DNA of 15,328 bases, taken from the NCBI GenBank assembly GCA_023460715.1, contig JAEWPH010000294.1, forward strand, positions 1 to 15,328, in the 5' to 3' direction. The stretch comes from Pseudomonadota bacterium. Its GTDB lineage: Bacteria; Pseudomonadota; Gammaproteobacteria; Burkholderiales; Burkholderiaceae_C. A program made the position numbers and the translations under genes. The notes beneath the pieces were generated by a model, which worked only from the letters and a program-made list of their open reading frames with translations, was not told where the DNA came from and searched no databases. Shown here in pieces: positions 1 to 8,600 of this stretch (positions within the stretch are counted from its first letter, which is position 1; the number at the start of each line of letters is the position of its first letter).

Positions 1-890
1 TCCAGGCTGACCTGGATGTTGCCGGGGTGCATGTCGGCATGGAAGAACCCGTCGCGGAACACCTGGGTGAAGAAGATGGTCACGCCGTCGCGCGCGAGCT
101 TCGGGATGTCCACCCCGGCGGCGCGCAGGCGTTCGATCTGGTTGATGGGCACGCCCTTCATGCGTTGCATGACCAGCACGTCGGAGTGGCAGAAGTCCCA
201 GAAGATCTCCGGGATCTCGACCAGCTCCAGCCCCTGCATGTTGCGGCGCAGCTGGGCGGCGTTGGAGGCCTCGCGCACCAGGTCCAGCTCGTCGTGCAGG
301 TAGTTGTCGAACTCGGCCACCACCTGGCGGGGCTTGAGCCGCTTGCCGTCGGCCGACAGGCTCTCCACCCAGCCGGCCATCATGCGCATCAGCGCCAAGT
401 CGTTCTCGATGATGGGCAGCATGCCCGGGCGCAGCACCTTCACCGCCACCTCGCGCTCCTGCCCCTGGCGGTCGCGGATCACGGCGAAGTGCACCTGCGC
501 GATCGACGCGCTGGCGATGGGCACCGGGTCGAACGCCACGAACACCTCGTCCACCCGGCGCCGGAAGGCCCTCTCGATGGTCGAGATGGCGATCTTCGAA
601 TCGAAGGGCGGCACGCGGTCCTGCAGCAGGGCCAGCTCGTCGGCGATGTCGGGCGGCAGCAGGTCGCGGCGGGTGGACAGCACCTGTCCGAACTTCACGA
701 AGATCGGCCCCAGGCTTTCCAGCGCCTCGCGCAGCCGCTGGCCGCGCGGCGCGCGCAGGTCGCGCCCCATCGAGATCGTGCGCGCCAGCAGGCGCAGCCA
801 GGGCTTCTGGAAGCTGGTGAGCACCAGCTCGTCCAGGCCGTAGCGCAGCGCCACCCAGACGATGGTGAAGCCGCGGAAACACCGGCTCAT
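1..890 (-). CDS. ubiB: UbiB, ubiquinone biosynthesis atypical kinase/ATPase (3' end cut by window edge)
   Basis: UbiB belongs to the ABC1/ADCK/COQ8 family of protein-kinase-like ATPases that support coenzyme Q synthesis at the inner membrane. It probably acts on lipid intermediates or the Ubi complex rather than phosphorylating proteins. The first 296 residues are in the window. The family-defining KxGQ motif is at residues 66-69 (KFGQ). An Ala-rich loop (ASASIAQVH) lies near 130, the ATP-binding lysine is in AVKVLRPG near 148, and the catalytic loop HADMHPGN is at 284-291. About 220 C-terminal residues, including the DFG-like metal site and the usual membrane helices, lie beyond the left edge. 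The ATG at 890-888 overlaps the ubiJ stop codon (ATGA), which suggests translational coupling. Identification is secure. Confidence 0.96.
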   Translation of the reverse strand, partial: MSRCFRGFTIVWVALRYGLDELVLTSFQKPWLRLLARTISMGRDLRAPRGQRLREALESLGPIFVKFGQVLSTRRDLLPPDIADELALLQDRVPPFDSKIAISTIERAFRRRVDEVFVAFDPVPIASASIAQVHFAVIRDRQGQEREVAVKVLRPGMLPIIENDLALMRMMAGWVESLSADGKRLKPRQVVAEFDNYLHDELDLVREASNAAQLRRNMQGLELVEIPEIFWDFCHSDVLVMQRMKGVPINQIERLRAAGVDIPKLARDGVTIFFTQVFRDGFFHADMHPGNIQVSL

Positions 891-1465
891 GGCGCGGTGC
901 TGTCGCTGCCGGCGGATGCAGCCGTGCCGGTGCCGGTGCCCGCCGCCATGCGGGAGCCCACGAAGTTGCGCAGCGCCTGCGCCACGCGGCGCGCCACCGA
1001 TCCCACGGCGTGTGCGGGAGCGTCGCCGATCACCCGCGCCAGGTCTTCCTCGACGTCCCAGCGCACGTGGTCCCCCAGCCAGTTGATCTCGGCCGCCAGC
1101 TGCACGTCGCCTTCGATGCGGATGGTGGGCTTGTCACCGCGCAGCGCGGTCTGGGCCAGCGACAGGGGGGAAGTTTCGGTAATCTCGAGCCGCAGATCGG
1201 GCGTGGCCCCGGCGGGGGCCAGGTCGAGCAAGCCGGCCGGCGTGATCAGCAGCGCCACCGAATAGGCGCGCCATTGCACGTGGGCCACCCTTCCACGCTG
1301 GCGGGCCAGCCGCTCCATCGCCTGGGGTTCCTGCATCAGCACGTGGTTCAGAAACAGCACGCCCCGGTGCTGCACTTCGTGAACCAGCCATTGCGGCGGC
1401 TGCGGACCACTGGCGAGGCGTTCGAAAAGACCGTCCAGGAACGAAAAAGGGGACTGTGTTGCCAT
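887..1465 (-). CDS. ubiJ: UbiJ, SCP2-domain ubiquinone biosynthesis accessory factor
   Basis: This 192-residue protein matches UbiJ in size, position and content. UbiJ carries an SCP2 sterol-carrier fold that binds lipid and, with UbiK, helps organise the soluble Ubi complex that hydroxylates and methylates hydrophobic quinone precursors. The N-terminal half has the SCP2-like pattern ([19 protein letters not shown], then alternating strands and a hydrophobic LLDLAPAG stretch). The C-terminal part is helical and ends in a low-complexity Ala/Gly/Thr/Ser tail. It lies directly before ubiB with a 3-bp overlap, as in the E. coli order ubiE-ubiJ-ubiB. The chosen ATG (1465-1463) sits in the loop of a hairpin, with a G-run 3 nt upstream as the only close Shine-Dalgarno candidate. 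The name rests on synteny plus fold-like features; sequence conservation in this family is low. Confidence 0.85.
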   Translation of the reverse strand: MATQSPFSFLDGLFERLASGPQPPQWLVHEVQHRGVLFLNHVLMQEPQAMERLARQRGRVAHVQWRAYSVALLITPAGLLDLAPAGATPDLRLEITETSPLSLAQTALRGDKPTIRIEGDVQLAAEINWLGDHVRWDVEEDLARVIGDAPAHAVGSVARRVAQALRNFVGSRMAAGTGTGTAASAGSDSTAP

Positions 1466-1472
1466 AGTCCCC
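1444..1472 (-). promoter_or_regulatory. Hairpin plus U-run spanning the ubiJ start codon
   Basis: On the minus strand GGGGACT (1472-1466) pairs perfectly with AGTCCCC (1455-1449) across a 10-nt loop that begins with the ubiJ ATG. Five Ts (1448-1444) follow at once. The shape is that of an intrinsic terminator, and the upstream arm also holds the only nearby G-rich ribosome-binding candidate. It could attenuate transcription, mask translation initiation, or be a coincidence of coding sequence. The structure is seen directly; the function is inferred. Confidence 0.45.
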
Positions 1473-1543
1473 GATTATTCCCTGAACTGGCCGGACACCG
1501 GAGGCTTTTCCCTCCCGGCGCCACGACCAAATAGGCGGCCGCG

Positions 1544-2569
1544 TTACTGCAGGGCCTGCACGCCTGCCACCAGCCAGCCGCTGGAGCCGCTCTTGGGCTT
1601 GGTCATGTTCCACACTTCGCGGAACGGGCTCGGGCCCGCCGAAGGCTCTTCGCGGATCATGCCGGAGAACTCCACGCTGGCCATGTAGGCATCGCCCAGG
1701 TCCTCGATGCCCAGCAGTTGCGCCTCCAGCATGACCACGTCAGTGTGGTTGGGCTGGCTGGCGTCGCGGTGCGACTCGCGCTCGCTGAGCTGGGTGCGGA
1801 TCTCGTCCAGCATGCCGTCGGTCATCATCGAACGCAGGGTGTTGATGTCCGAGCGGTCCCACGCAGCCTGCAGCGTGGTGAAGTTGCGCTTGGCAGCCGC
1901 CAGGAAACCGTCGGCGTCGAAGCCATCCGGAACGCCCCAGTTCTGCGAACCGGCCAGAGCGGAGCCGATCACCACGCCCGAGCTGGTGCCGCCCGCAGGC
2001 CGTGCAGCCTCGAAGGCGGTGGCATTGCGCTCCCAAGGGCGGGCCGAAGCGTCGTTGCCCACGTTGGCGGGGCTGTACTGGCGCGGCATCTGCGGCTGCA
2101 CAGGCGAAGCGCCTGCGCCCGCACCCGCGCCCTGGAACGCGAAGGGCGACGCGTTGCCGCCCGCGGCAGCGGATTTGCGCGAACGCATGATCATGCCGAT
2201 AACCGCGAAGGCGGCCAGGGCCAGCAGCGCGATCAGCAGGAAGTTGGCGAAACCGGCGCCCAGGCCGAGCGAGCTGGCCAGCCACGCCAGGCCCAGGCCT
2301 GCGGCCAGGCCGCCGAGCATGGCGCCCCAGGGCTTCTTGGGCGCAGCGGCTGCGGGGTTGGCGGCCGGCGTGGCCGGCTTGGCCGCGGCGTTGTTCGTGG
2401 CGGCGTTCTGCGCCGGCGCGCCCGGTGCGGCAGGCGGGTTGGCTTCACGCTGGGTGACGTTGCTCGACTGCTTGCCCACCGACTTGCCGCCACCCATGCG
2501 ACGGGCGTCGGCGTCGGTGTGGGCCACCGCGAGCAACGCGACGAGGACCAGGGACCATAGTTTCATCAT
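1544..2569 (-). CDS. Tim44-like domain protein, secreted or membrane-anchored
   Basis: The 341-residue product begins with a signal sequence (hydrophobic LVLVALLAVA, probable cleavage near ADA at 20-22). An Ala/Pro/Asn-rich linker follows to about residue 78, then two hydrophobic glycine/alanine-rich segments (about 80-102 and 108-128), a second low-complexity linker, and a C-terminal globular domain from about residue 218. That domain (FLAAAKRNFTTLQAAWDRSD, then a region with DVVMLEAQLLGIED and REVWNMTKP) has the pattern of the Tim44/MRPL45-like fold, a lipid-binding NTF2-like domain. The bacterial function is not established. Its place between ubiE and ubiJ suggests a link to membrane lipid or quinone handling. 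The ATG at 2569 has GGAG 6 nt upstream, and a second ATG immediately follows. It starts 36 bp after the ubiE stop. Confidence 0.85.
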   Translation of the reverse strand: MMKLWSLVLVALLAVAHTDADARRMGGGKSVGKQSSNVTQREANPPAAPGAPAQNAATNNAAAKPATPAANPAAAAPKKPWGAMLGGLAAGLGLAWLASSLGLGAGFANFLLIALLALAAFAVIGMIMRSRKSAAAGGNASPFAFQGAGAGAGASPVQPQMPRQYSPANVGNDASARPWERNATAFEAARPAGGTSSGVVIGSALAGSQNWGVPDGFDADGFLAAAKRNFTTLQAAWDRSDINTLRSMMTDGMLDEIRTQLSERESHRDASQPNHTDVVMLEAQLLGIEDLGDAYMASVEFSGMIREEPSAGPSPFREVWNMTKPKSGSSGWLVAGVQALQ

Positions 2570-2605
2570 GTCAATCTCCAGCTACTTGTTGCAGCCCTTC
2601 GGGCT

Positions 2606-3337
2606 TCAGCACTTGATTCCAACATGCAAGGCCACGATGCCGCCAGTCATGTTGTGATAGTCCACATGTCCAAAGCCATTTTGCTGCATGAGGGCTTTGA
2701 GCTCTTCCTGGCCCGGATGCATGCGGATGGACTCGGCCAGGTAGCGGTAGCTGGCGTCGTCGCCGGCAACCATCTTGCCCAGACGCGGCAGCACCTTGAA
2801 CGAATACCAGTCGTACGCCTTTTCCAGGGGCTTGGCAATCTTGGAAAACTCCAATACGAGCAGACGCCCACCCGGTTTGAGCACACGGCACATCTCGGCG
2901 ATGGCCGCGTCCTTGTGCGTCATGTTGCGCAGCCCGAAGGCCACGCTCACCACATCGAAATGCGCATCGGGGAACGGCAGGGCCTCGGCATCGCACACCA
3001 GCGTGGGCAGCACCACGCCAGCATCGATCAGACGGTCGCGGCCGACGCGCAGCATGGCCTCGTTGATGTCGGTATGGACCACACGCCCGCTGGCGCCCAC
3101 CTTCTTGGAAAAGGCCAGCGACAGGTCGCCCGTGCCGCCCGCAATGTCCAGCACCTGGCTGCCCTCGCGCAGGTTGGCCACCATCACCGTGTAGGCCTTC
3201 CAGGCCCGGTGCAGGCCCGCCGACATCAGGTCGTTCATGACGTCGTACTTGGAAGCCACCGAGTCGAACACGCCGCGCACGTGGCGCGCCTTGTCCTTCT
3301 CATCGACCGACTGGAAACCGAAATGCGTAGAGCTCAT
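2606..3337 (-). CDS. ubiE: UbiE, demethylubiquinone/demethylmenaquinone C-methyltransferase
   Basis: UbiE transfers a methyl group from S-adenosylmethionine to carbon of the benzoquinol ring in ubiquinone synthesis, and also makes menaquinone in organisms that have it. The 243-residue length fits the family (E. coli about 251). The UbiE signature [17 protein letters not shown] is at residues 31-47, SAM motif I ([10 protein letters not shown]) at 62-71, the acidic ribose-binding D90 in HTDIN, and the second signature [16 protein letters not shown] at 151-166. The ATG at 3337 is preceded by AGGA with 7-nt spacing. A small hairpin (AGCCC/GGGCT, 2593-2605) directly follows the stop codon but has no T-run, so transcription probably continues into the Tim44-like gene. 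Confidence 0.97.
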   Translation of the reverse strand: MSSTHFGFQSVDEKDKARHVRGVFDSVASKYDVMNDLMSAGLHRAWKAYTVMVANLREGSQVLDIAGGTGDLSLAFSKKVGASGRVVHTDINEAMLRVGRDRLIDAGVVLPTLVCDAEALPFPDAHFDVVSVAFGLRNMTHKDAAIAEMCRVLKPGGRLLVLEFSKIAKPLEKAYDWYSFKVLPRLGKMVAGDDASYRYLAESIRMHPGQEELKALMQQNGFGHVDYHNMTGGIVALHVGIKC

Positions 3338-3485
3338 ATTGAAATCCTAGGCCGGACACGGCCAGCGGTACAGCGACAACCCCGCGCCCGCCCGGGGCTT
3401 GGTGCAGGAGCAACGCTGCGAGTGGAACAAATGAAAGAAAGGGAAGCGAAAGGCCACAGCCCCGACGTCGCCACGTGAAGAGAGA

Positions 3486-3914
3486 TCAATGGCCGCCGCA
3501 GCCGCCATGCCCGTGGCTGCCATGGCCCTTGCCCGGCATGGGCGCATCGCGGTCCAGGCCGGCGGCCGCCAGGCGGTCGAGGTACTCCGCCCACAGGGCA
3601 GACTCCTTGCTGCCCAGCTCGTAGAGGTAGTCCCAGGTGAAGATGCCGCTATCGTGGCCATCCGAGAAGGCCGGGCGCACCGCGTAGTGGCCCACGGGCT
3701 CCAGGCCGGTGAGCGTGACGCCGCGCTTGCCCGTCTGCAGCACCTCCTGCCCCGGACCATGGCCCTGAACCTCGGCAGACGGCGAATACACGCGCATCAG
3801 CTCGAACGGGATGCGGAAGGACGCTCCGTCGGAGAATGCGACCTCCAGCACGCGGGAAGTCTCGTGCACCGTGATCGATTGCGGAGTGGGCGTGCCTGCG
3901 GTCAAACCTGCCAT
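3486..3914 (-). CDS. DUF971 (gamma-butyrobetaine hydroxylase N-domain-like) protein with His/Gly tail
   Basis: A 142-residue protein consisting of one DUF971/GBBH-like N-terminal domain. Typical features are the opening ITVHETSRVLEVAFSDG, the middle FELMRVYSPSAEVQGHG, and the conserved block FSDGHDSGIFTWDYLYEL (83-100). In eukaryotic gamma-butyrobetaine hydroxylase this domain binds zinc; the role of the free bacterial form is unknown. The last 17 residues form a His/Gly/Cys tail (HGSHGHGGCGGH) that could bind metal. The reading frame extends upstream to 4253, but the extension lacks domain character and overlaps the divergent cyclase gene. The ATG at 3914 has AGGTGA 7 nt upstream and begins just before the conserved domain, so I chose it. 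It is the likely first gene of the ubi operon, 148 bp before ubiE. Confidence 0.85.
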   Translation of the reverse strand: MAGLTAGTPTPQSITVHETSRVLEVAFSDGASFRIPFELMRVYSPSAEVQGHGPGQEVLQTGKRGVTLTGLEPVGHYAVRPAFSDGHDSGIFTWDYLYELGSKESALWAEYLDRLAAAGLDRDAPMPGKGHGSHGHGGCGGH

Positions 3915-4080
3915 GGGAATGTCACCTGTACCTGTTGTCTGAACGACGGGAAGAGAAGCGGGGGGAGCATTGTCCCACTGTGCTCCCGCTTGGCGCCCAC
4001 GCCACAGCCCGGGAGCGTCTGAATTGACCCCCCGCGCCGGTGCGGTTACCTTTGGATGCATACATCCCCTACCGTTCTTC

Positions 4081-5142
4081 ATGGCTGGCACTTCGGCATC
4101 TCCTGCGCACAGCAAGCTCGCACACAAGGCGTTCTGGATCATGTCACGGCGCGTCACCGTGGTGGCGGCCGGCGTGGACCTCGCCCTGCTGGGGCTCTTC
4201 ACCGTGCTGGGTTCACCCCTGCTCGCCTGGCTCAATGTGCTCAGCATGGCCATCTACGCTGCGGCCTACTGGCTCCTGCTGCGGCGCGCCAACCTGGCCG
4301 CGCTGGTGCTCATCTGGCTCGAGGTGACGGGCCACGCTGCGCTCGGCACCTGGCTCATCGGGTGGGACAGCGGCTTTCACTACTACCTGCTGATGTTCAT
4401 TCCCGCCATCACCGTCAGCGCCGGTCGGCAGCTGCGCCCTGCCCTGCTGCTGCTGGCGCTGTTCCTGTTTTACCTCGGGCTGCACGCCGTGTCGCAGCAC
4501 TTCGGCGCCCAGGCACCCCTGGGCGCGCGGGGGCTGGCCGTGGTCCACGGTTTCAACGTCGCCGTGGTGTTCTGCATGGCGGCCTACACGGCACGCTTCT
4601 ACTACGGCACGGTGCGCCGGGCAGAAGAGCAACTGCAGGCGCAGGCCGCGACGGATCCGCTCACGGGGCTGTCCAACCGGCGCAACCTTATCGCGCGGGC
4701 GGAGCGCAGCCTTGCGGACGCCCGGCTCACGGGCCGGTCTACCGCACTGGTGATCGCAGACATCGACCATTTCAAGCAGATCAACGACCGTTACGGCCAC
4801 GATGCAGGCGACCAGATTCTGGTGGCCATCGGGGCATTGCTGCTGCGCGCCAGCCGCGCACACGACGTGGTGGCCCGTTGGGGCGGGGAGGAATTCCTGA
4901 TCCTGCTGCCGGACACCTCGGCAGAAGCGGCCGAGGCCCTGGCGGAACGCGTGCGCAGCGCGGTGGCCGCACGCTCCATGCACCATGCCGGCGTGGCCAT
5001 CGATGCCACCCTCTCTCTGGGCGTGACGGCGGTGCAGCCGGGCGAAGCCTTGTCGAGCGCCATTGCGCGCGCCGACCGCGCCCTGTACCGCAGCAAGGAC
5101 ACCGGACGCGACCGCGTGACGCTCGCCGGCGAACTGAGCTGA
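4081..5142 (+). CDS. Membrane-bound GGDEF diguanylate cyclase
   Basis: The 353-residue protein makes the second messenger cyclic di-GMP from two GTP. About six hydrophobic segments fill residues 22-175 (for example VVAAGVDLALLGLFTVLG and ALLLLALFLFYLGLHAV) and form a membrane sensor module I cannot assign to a named MASE type. A short linker helix (RRAEEQLQAQAATDPLTGLSNRR) leads into the GGDEF domain. The metal site is D227/D229 (ADIDHFK), the active-site loop is GGEEF at 268-272, and the product-inhibition I-site RxxD is at 259-262 (RAHD), exactly five residues upstream. It should therefore be active and feedback-inhibited. The start is uncertain: the frame is open from 3970, the ATG at 4081 gives a sensible N-terminus but has no clear ribosome-binding site, and ATG 4141 is an alternative. 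There is no EAL domain. The stimulus is unknown. Confidence 0.9.
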   Translation: MAGTSASPAHSKLAHKAFWIMSRRVTVVAAGVDLALLGLFTVLGSPLLAWLNVLSMAIYAAAYWLLLRRANLAALVLIWLEVTGHAALGTWLIGWDSGFHYYLLMFIPAITVSAGRQLRPALLLLALFLFYLGLHAVSQHFGAQAPLGARGLAVVHGFNVAVVFCMAAYTARFYYGTVRRAEEQLQAQAATDPLTGLSNRRNLIARAERSLADARLTGRSTALVIADIDHFKQINDRYGHDAGDQILVAIGALLLRASRAHDVVARWGGEEFLILLPDTSAEAAEALAERVRSAVAARSMHHAGVAIDATLSLGVTAVQPGEALSSAIARADRALYRSKDTGRDRVTLAGELS

Positions 5143-5149
5143 TCCGCCC

Positions 5150-5638
5150 TCAGCCCAGCCGGCCGAGCGCCTCGGCCATGGCCTTCTCGGCCGCGGGCAG
5201 CCGCGCCACCACCTGCGCCTCGTGCTCCGGCACACGCTCGCGCAGCGCCGCGGCCCACACCGGCGCCGGGAAGTGGCTGTCCCAGGCAAAGCGCGCAATC
5301 ACGTGCCAGTGCAGGTGCGGGACCATGTTGCCCAGGGCCGCCAGGTTGATCTTGGCAGGCTGCAGATGGGACCGCAGCGCGCGCTCGACCGCACACACCG
5401 CTGCCAGGCAGTGCGCGCGATCGGCATCGGACAGATCCGAGAGTTCCGCCACGTGCGCGCCCCACACTACGCGATAGAAGGCGGGGAAGCCCGCCTCGTC
5501 GGCGCGGATCACGCGCAGGCGCTCACCGCGCCAGACCAGCGTGCCACCATCCGCCTCGCACAGCGGGCAGGCAGGGGCGCCGCGCGCCGCCTCGGGAAGC
5601 ACCGGGGACACGGCCGTGCCGAGCGTGGTGACCGACAT
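5150..5638 (-). CDS. HIT-family (histidine triad) hydrolase
   Basis: A 162-residue member of the HIT superfamily, which hydrolyses or transfers nucleoside phosphates such as dinucleoside polyphosphates or AMP-linked compounds. The active-site triad HLHWHVI is at 108-114, with the catalytic middle histidine expected at H112, preceded by the conserved asparagine region (INLAALGNMVPH). A CPLC pair at 24-27 with H62 resembles the zinc site of some HIT proteins. The start codon lies 2 bp after the stop of the large oxidoreductase gene, so the two are almost certainly co-transcribed and perhaps translationally coupled. The gene is convergent with the diguanylate cyclase, with 7 bp between the stop codons. 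The exact substrate cannot be read from sequence. Confidence 0.92.
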   Translation of the reverse strand: MSVTTLGTAVSPVLPEAARGAPACPLCEADGGTLVWRGERLRVIRADEAGFPAFYRVVWGAHVAELSDLSDADRAHCLAAVCAVERALRSHLQPAKINLAALGNMVPHLHWHVIARFAWDSHFPAPVWAAALRERVPEHEAQVVARLPAAEKAMAEALGRLG

Positions 5639-5640
5639 GG

Positions 5641-8600
5641 CTACACCAGCACCCGCTCGATGCCGCCCGCATTGGCGCGCTGCACGTATTCGGGCATCCA
5701 GTTCTCACCCAGGATCTCGCGCGCCATCTCGACGACGATGTAGTCGGCTTCCAACAGACCGTTCTGCAGGTCGTCCTGGTACCGATTCAGGCCCTGCAGG
5801 CAGCTCGGGCAGCTGGTGAGGATCTTCACGTTGTCCTGCAGGCCCACGGCGCCGCTGGCGCGCAGCGCGGCCTCGCCCTTGCGGATCTCTTCTTCCTTGC
5901 GGAAGCGCACCTGCGTGGAGATGTCCGGCCGCGTCACGCCCAGCGTGCCGGACTCGCCGCAGCAGCGCTCGCTCTTGGTCACCTGCGGGCCGACCAGCGC
6001 CTTCACGGTCTTGACCGAGTCCTGCAGCTTCATCGGGTTGTGGCAGGGCTCGTGGTACAGGTAAGCGCCCTTGCCTTGCAGCGTGATGCCCTTCTCGAGC
6101 AGGTATTCGTGGATGTCGATGATGCGGCAGCCCGGGAAGATCTTGTCGAACTGGTAGCCCTGCAGCTGGTCGTAGCAGGTGCCGCAGCTGACCACCACGG
6201 TCTTGATGTCCAGGTAGTTCAGCGTGTTGGCCACGCGGTGGAACAGCACCCGGTTGTCCGTGATCATCTTCTCTGCCTTGTCGAACTGGCCGCTGCCGCG
6301 CTGCGGGTAGCCGCAGCACAGGTAGCCCGGAGGCAGCACGGTCTGCACGCCCGCATGCCAGAGCATGGCCTGGGTGGCCAGGCCCACTTGGCTGAACAGA
6401 CGCTCCGATCCGCAGCCGGGGAAGTAGAACACCGCCTCCGTTTCGGCCGTGGTAGCGGCCGGGTTGCGGATGATGGGCACGTAGTCCTTGTCCTCGATGT
6501 CCAGCAGCGCGCGCGCCGTCTTCTTGGGCAGGCCACCGGGCAGCTTCTTGTTGACGAAGTGGATCACCTGCTCCTTGATGGGCGCAGTGCCCACCGTGGC
6601 CGGCGGATGGGAAGTCTGGCGGCGGCCCACGGCTCGCAGCAGGTCCACCACGGCGCGCTGGGCCTTGAAGCCCACATCCACCATGGCCGAGCGCATCAGC
6701 TTGATGGTGTCCGGGTTGGTGGCGTTCAGCATGGTCATCGCCAGCGCGTTTCCCGGGCGGAAGGTCTTCTTGCCCATCTTGCGCAGCAGGTTGCGCATGT
6801 TCATCGTCACGTCGCCGAAGTCGATCTTGACCGGGCACGGCGTGTAGCACTTGTGGCAGACGGTGCAGTGGTCGGCCACGTCCTCGAATTCCTGCCAGTG
6901 CTTGATCGACACGCCGCGGCGCGTCTGCTCTTCGTAGAGGAACGCCTCGACCAGCAGCGAGGTCGCCAGGATCTTGTTGCGCGGGCTGTAGAGCAGGCTG
7001 GCGCGCGGCACGTGCGTGGCGCATACCGGCTTGCACTTGCCGCAGCGCAGGCAGTCCTTGACCGAATCGGCGATGGCGCCGATGTCGCTCTGCTGCATGA
7101 TCAGCGACTCGTGCCCCATGAGGCCAAAGCTCGGCGTGTAGGCGTTGGTCAGGTCCGAGAACATCAGCGATTCACGCGCCGAAACGGCCGCAGGCGCTTT
7201 ACCAGCCTGCGCAGCGTGCTCTTGATTGCGTAGCAGCTTGCCCTTGTTGAAGCGGCCCTGCGGGTCCACGCGCTGCTTGTAATCCGCAAACGGCTGCAAT
7301 TCGTCGTCGGTCAGAAACTCCAGCTTGGTGATGCCGATGCCGTGCTCGCCCGAGATCACGCCGTTCAGGCTGCGGGCCAGCACCATGATGCGCGCCACGG
7401 CTTCATGCGCCGTCTGCAGCATGTCGTAGTCGTCGCTGTTGACGGGCAGGTTGGTGTGCACGTTGCCGTCGCCGGCATGCATGTGCAGAGCCACCCACAC
7501 GCGGCCCTTGAGCACGCGCTGGTGGATGGCCACGGCCTCGTCCATCACCGGCTTGAACGCTGCGCCGGCGAAGATCTTGGCCAGCGGCTCGCGCAGCTGC
7601 GTCTTCCAGCTGGCGCGCAGGGTGTGGTCCTGCAGTTGCGGAAACAGCGTTTCGACATCGCGCAGCCAGCCGGCCCACAGGGCGCGCACCTCACCCACCA
7701 AAGCCACGGCCTGGGCCACACGGTCTTCCAGCAGCTCGGCGGACGGGATTTCATGCGCGTCGTCCTGGCGGCCCAGCGGCAGGTTGCCGCGCAGGAAGAA
7801 GTCTTCCAGTGCGTCGCACAGCTTGAGCTTGTTGCGCAACGACAGTTCGATGTTGATGCGCTCGATGCCGTCGGTGTACTCGGCCATGCGCGGCAGCGGA
7901 ATCACCACGTCTTCGTTGATCTTGAAGGCGTTGGTGTGGCGGCTGATGGCGGCCGTGCGCTTGCGGTCCAGCCAGAACTTCTTGCGCGCCTCGGGGCTGA
8001 TGGCGATGAAGCCTTCGCCCGCACGCGAATTGGCGATGCGCACCACCTCGCTGGTCACGCGCGCCACGTCGTCGGCGTCGTCGCCGGCGATATCGCCGAA
8101 CAGCACCATCTTGGGCAGGCCGCCACCGTGCTTCTTGCTCTTGGTGGCGTAGCCCACCGCCTTCAGGTAACGGTCGTCCAGATGCTCCAGGCCCGCGAGC
8201 AGCACGCCCGAGCGCTTCTGCTCGGCGAACATGAAGTCCTTGATCTCGACGATCGAGGGCACGGCGTCCTTGGCGTTGCCGAAGAACTCCAGGCACACGG
8301 TGCGCGTGTGGCTGGGCATGCGGTGCACCACCCAGCGCGCGCTGGTGATGAGGCCGTCGCAGCCCTCCTTCTGAATGCCCGGCAGGCCCGACAGGAACTT
8401 GTCCGTCACATCCTTGCCCAGGCCTTCCTTGCGGAACGTGCGGCCGGGAATCGCCAGGCGCTCGGTGCGGATCGGCGTCCTGCCGTCGGCCTCGAAGTAC
8501 TGCAGCTCGAACGTGGCCGTCTCCACGTCGTGGATCTTGCCCATGTTGTGGTCCAGGCGCGTGACCTCCAGCCACTGCGCCTCGGGCGTCACCATGCGCC

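Noticed and set aside
27..1265. 412-codon plus-strand open frame opposite ubiB/ubiJ
   Set aside because: It is antisense to two recognised genes, rich in His/Arg/Gln and has no domain character. Long shadow frames are expected in GC-rich DNA.
3970..4080. Earlier start for the diguanylate cyclase
   Set aside because: The extra 37 residues look non-coding and would run into the divergent promoter region. The ATG at 4081 gives a more natural N-terminus, although 4141 cannot be excluded.
3915..4253. N-terminal extension of the DUF971 protein
   Set aside because: The added 113 residues have no domain features, overlap the divergent cyclase start, and a good ribosome-binding site precedes the internal ATG at 3914.
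5161..5177. Perfect hairpin GGCCGAG-CGC-CTCGGCC downstream of the diguanylate cyclase
   Set aside because: It lies inside the 3' coding end of the HIT gene and has no T-run on either side, so I do not call it a terminator.
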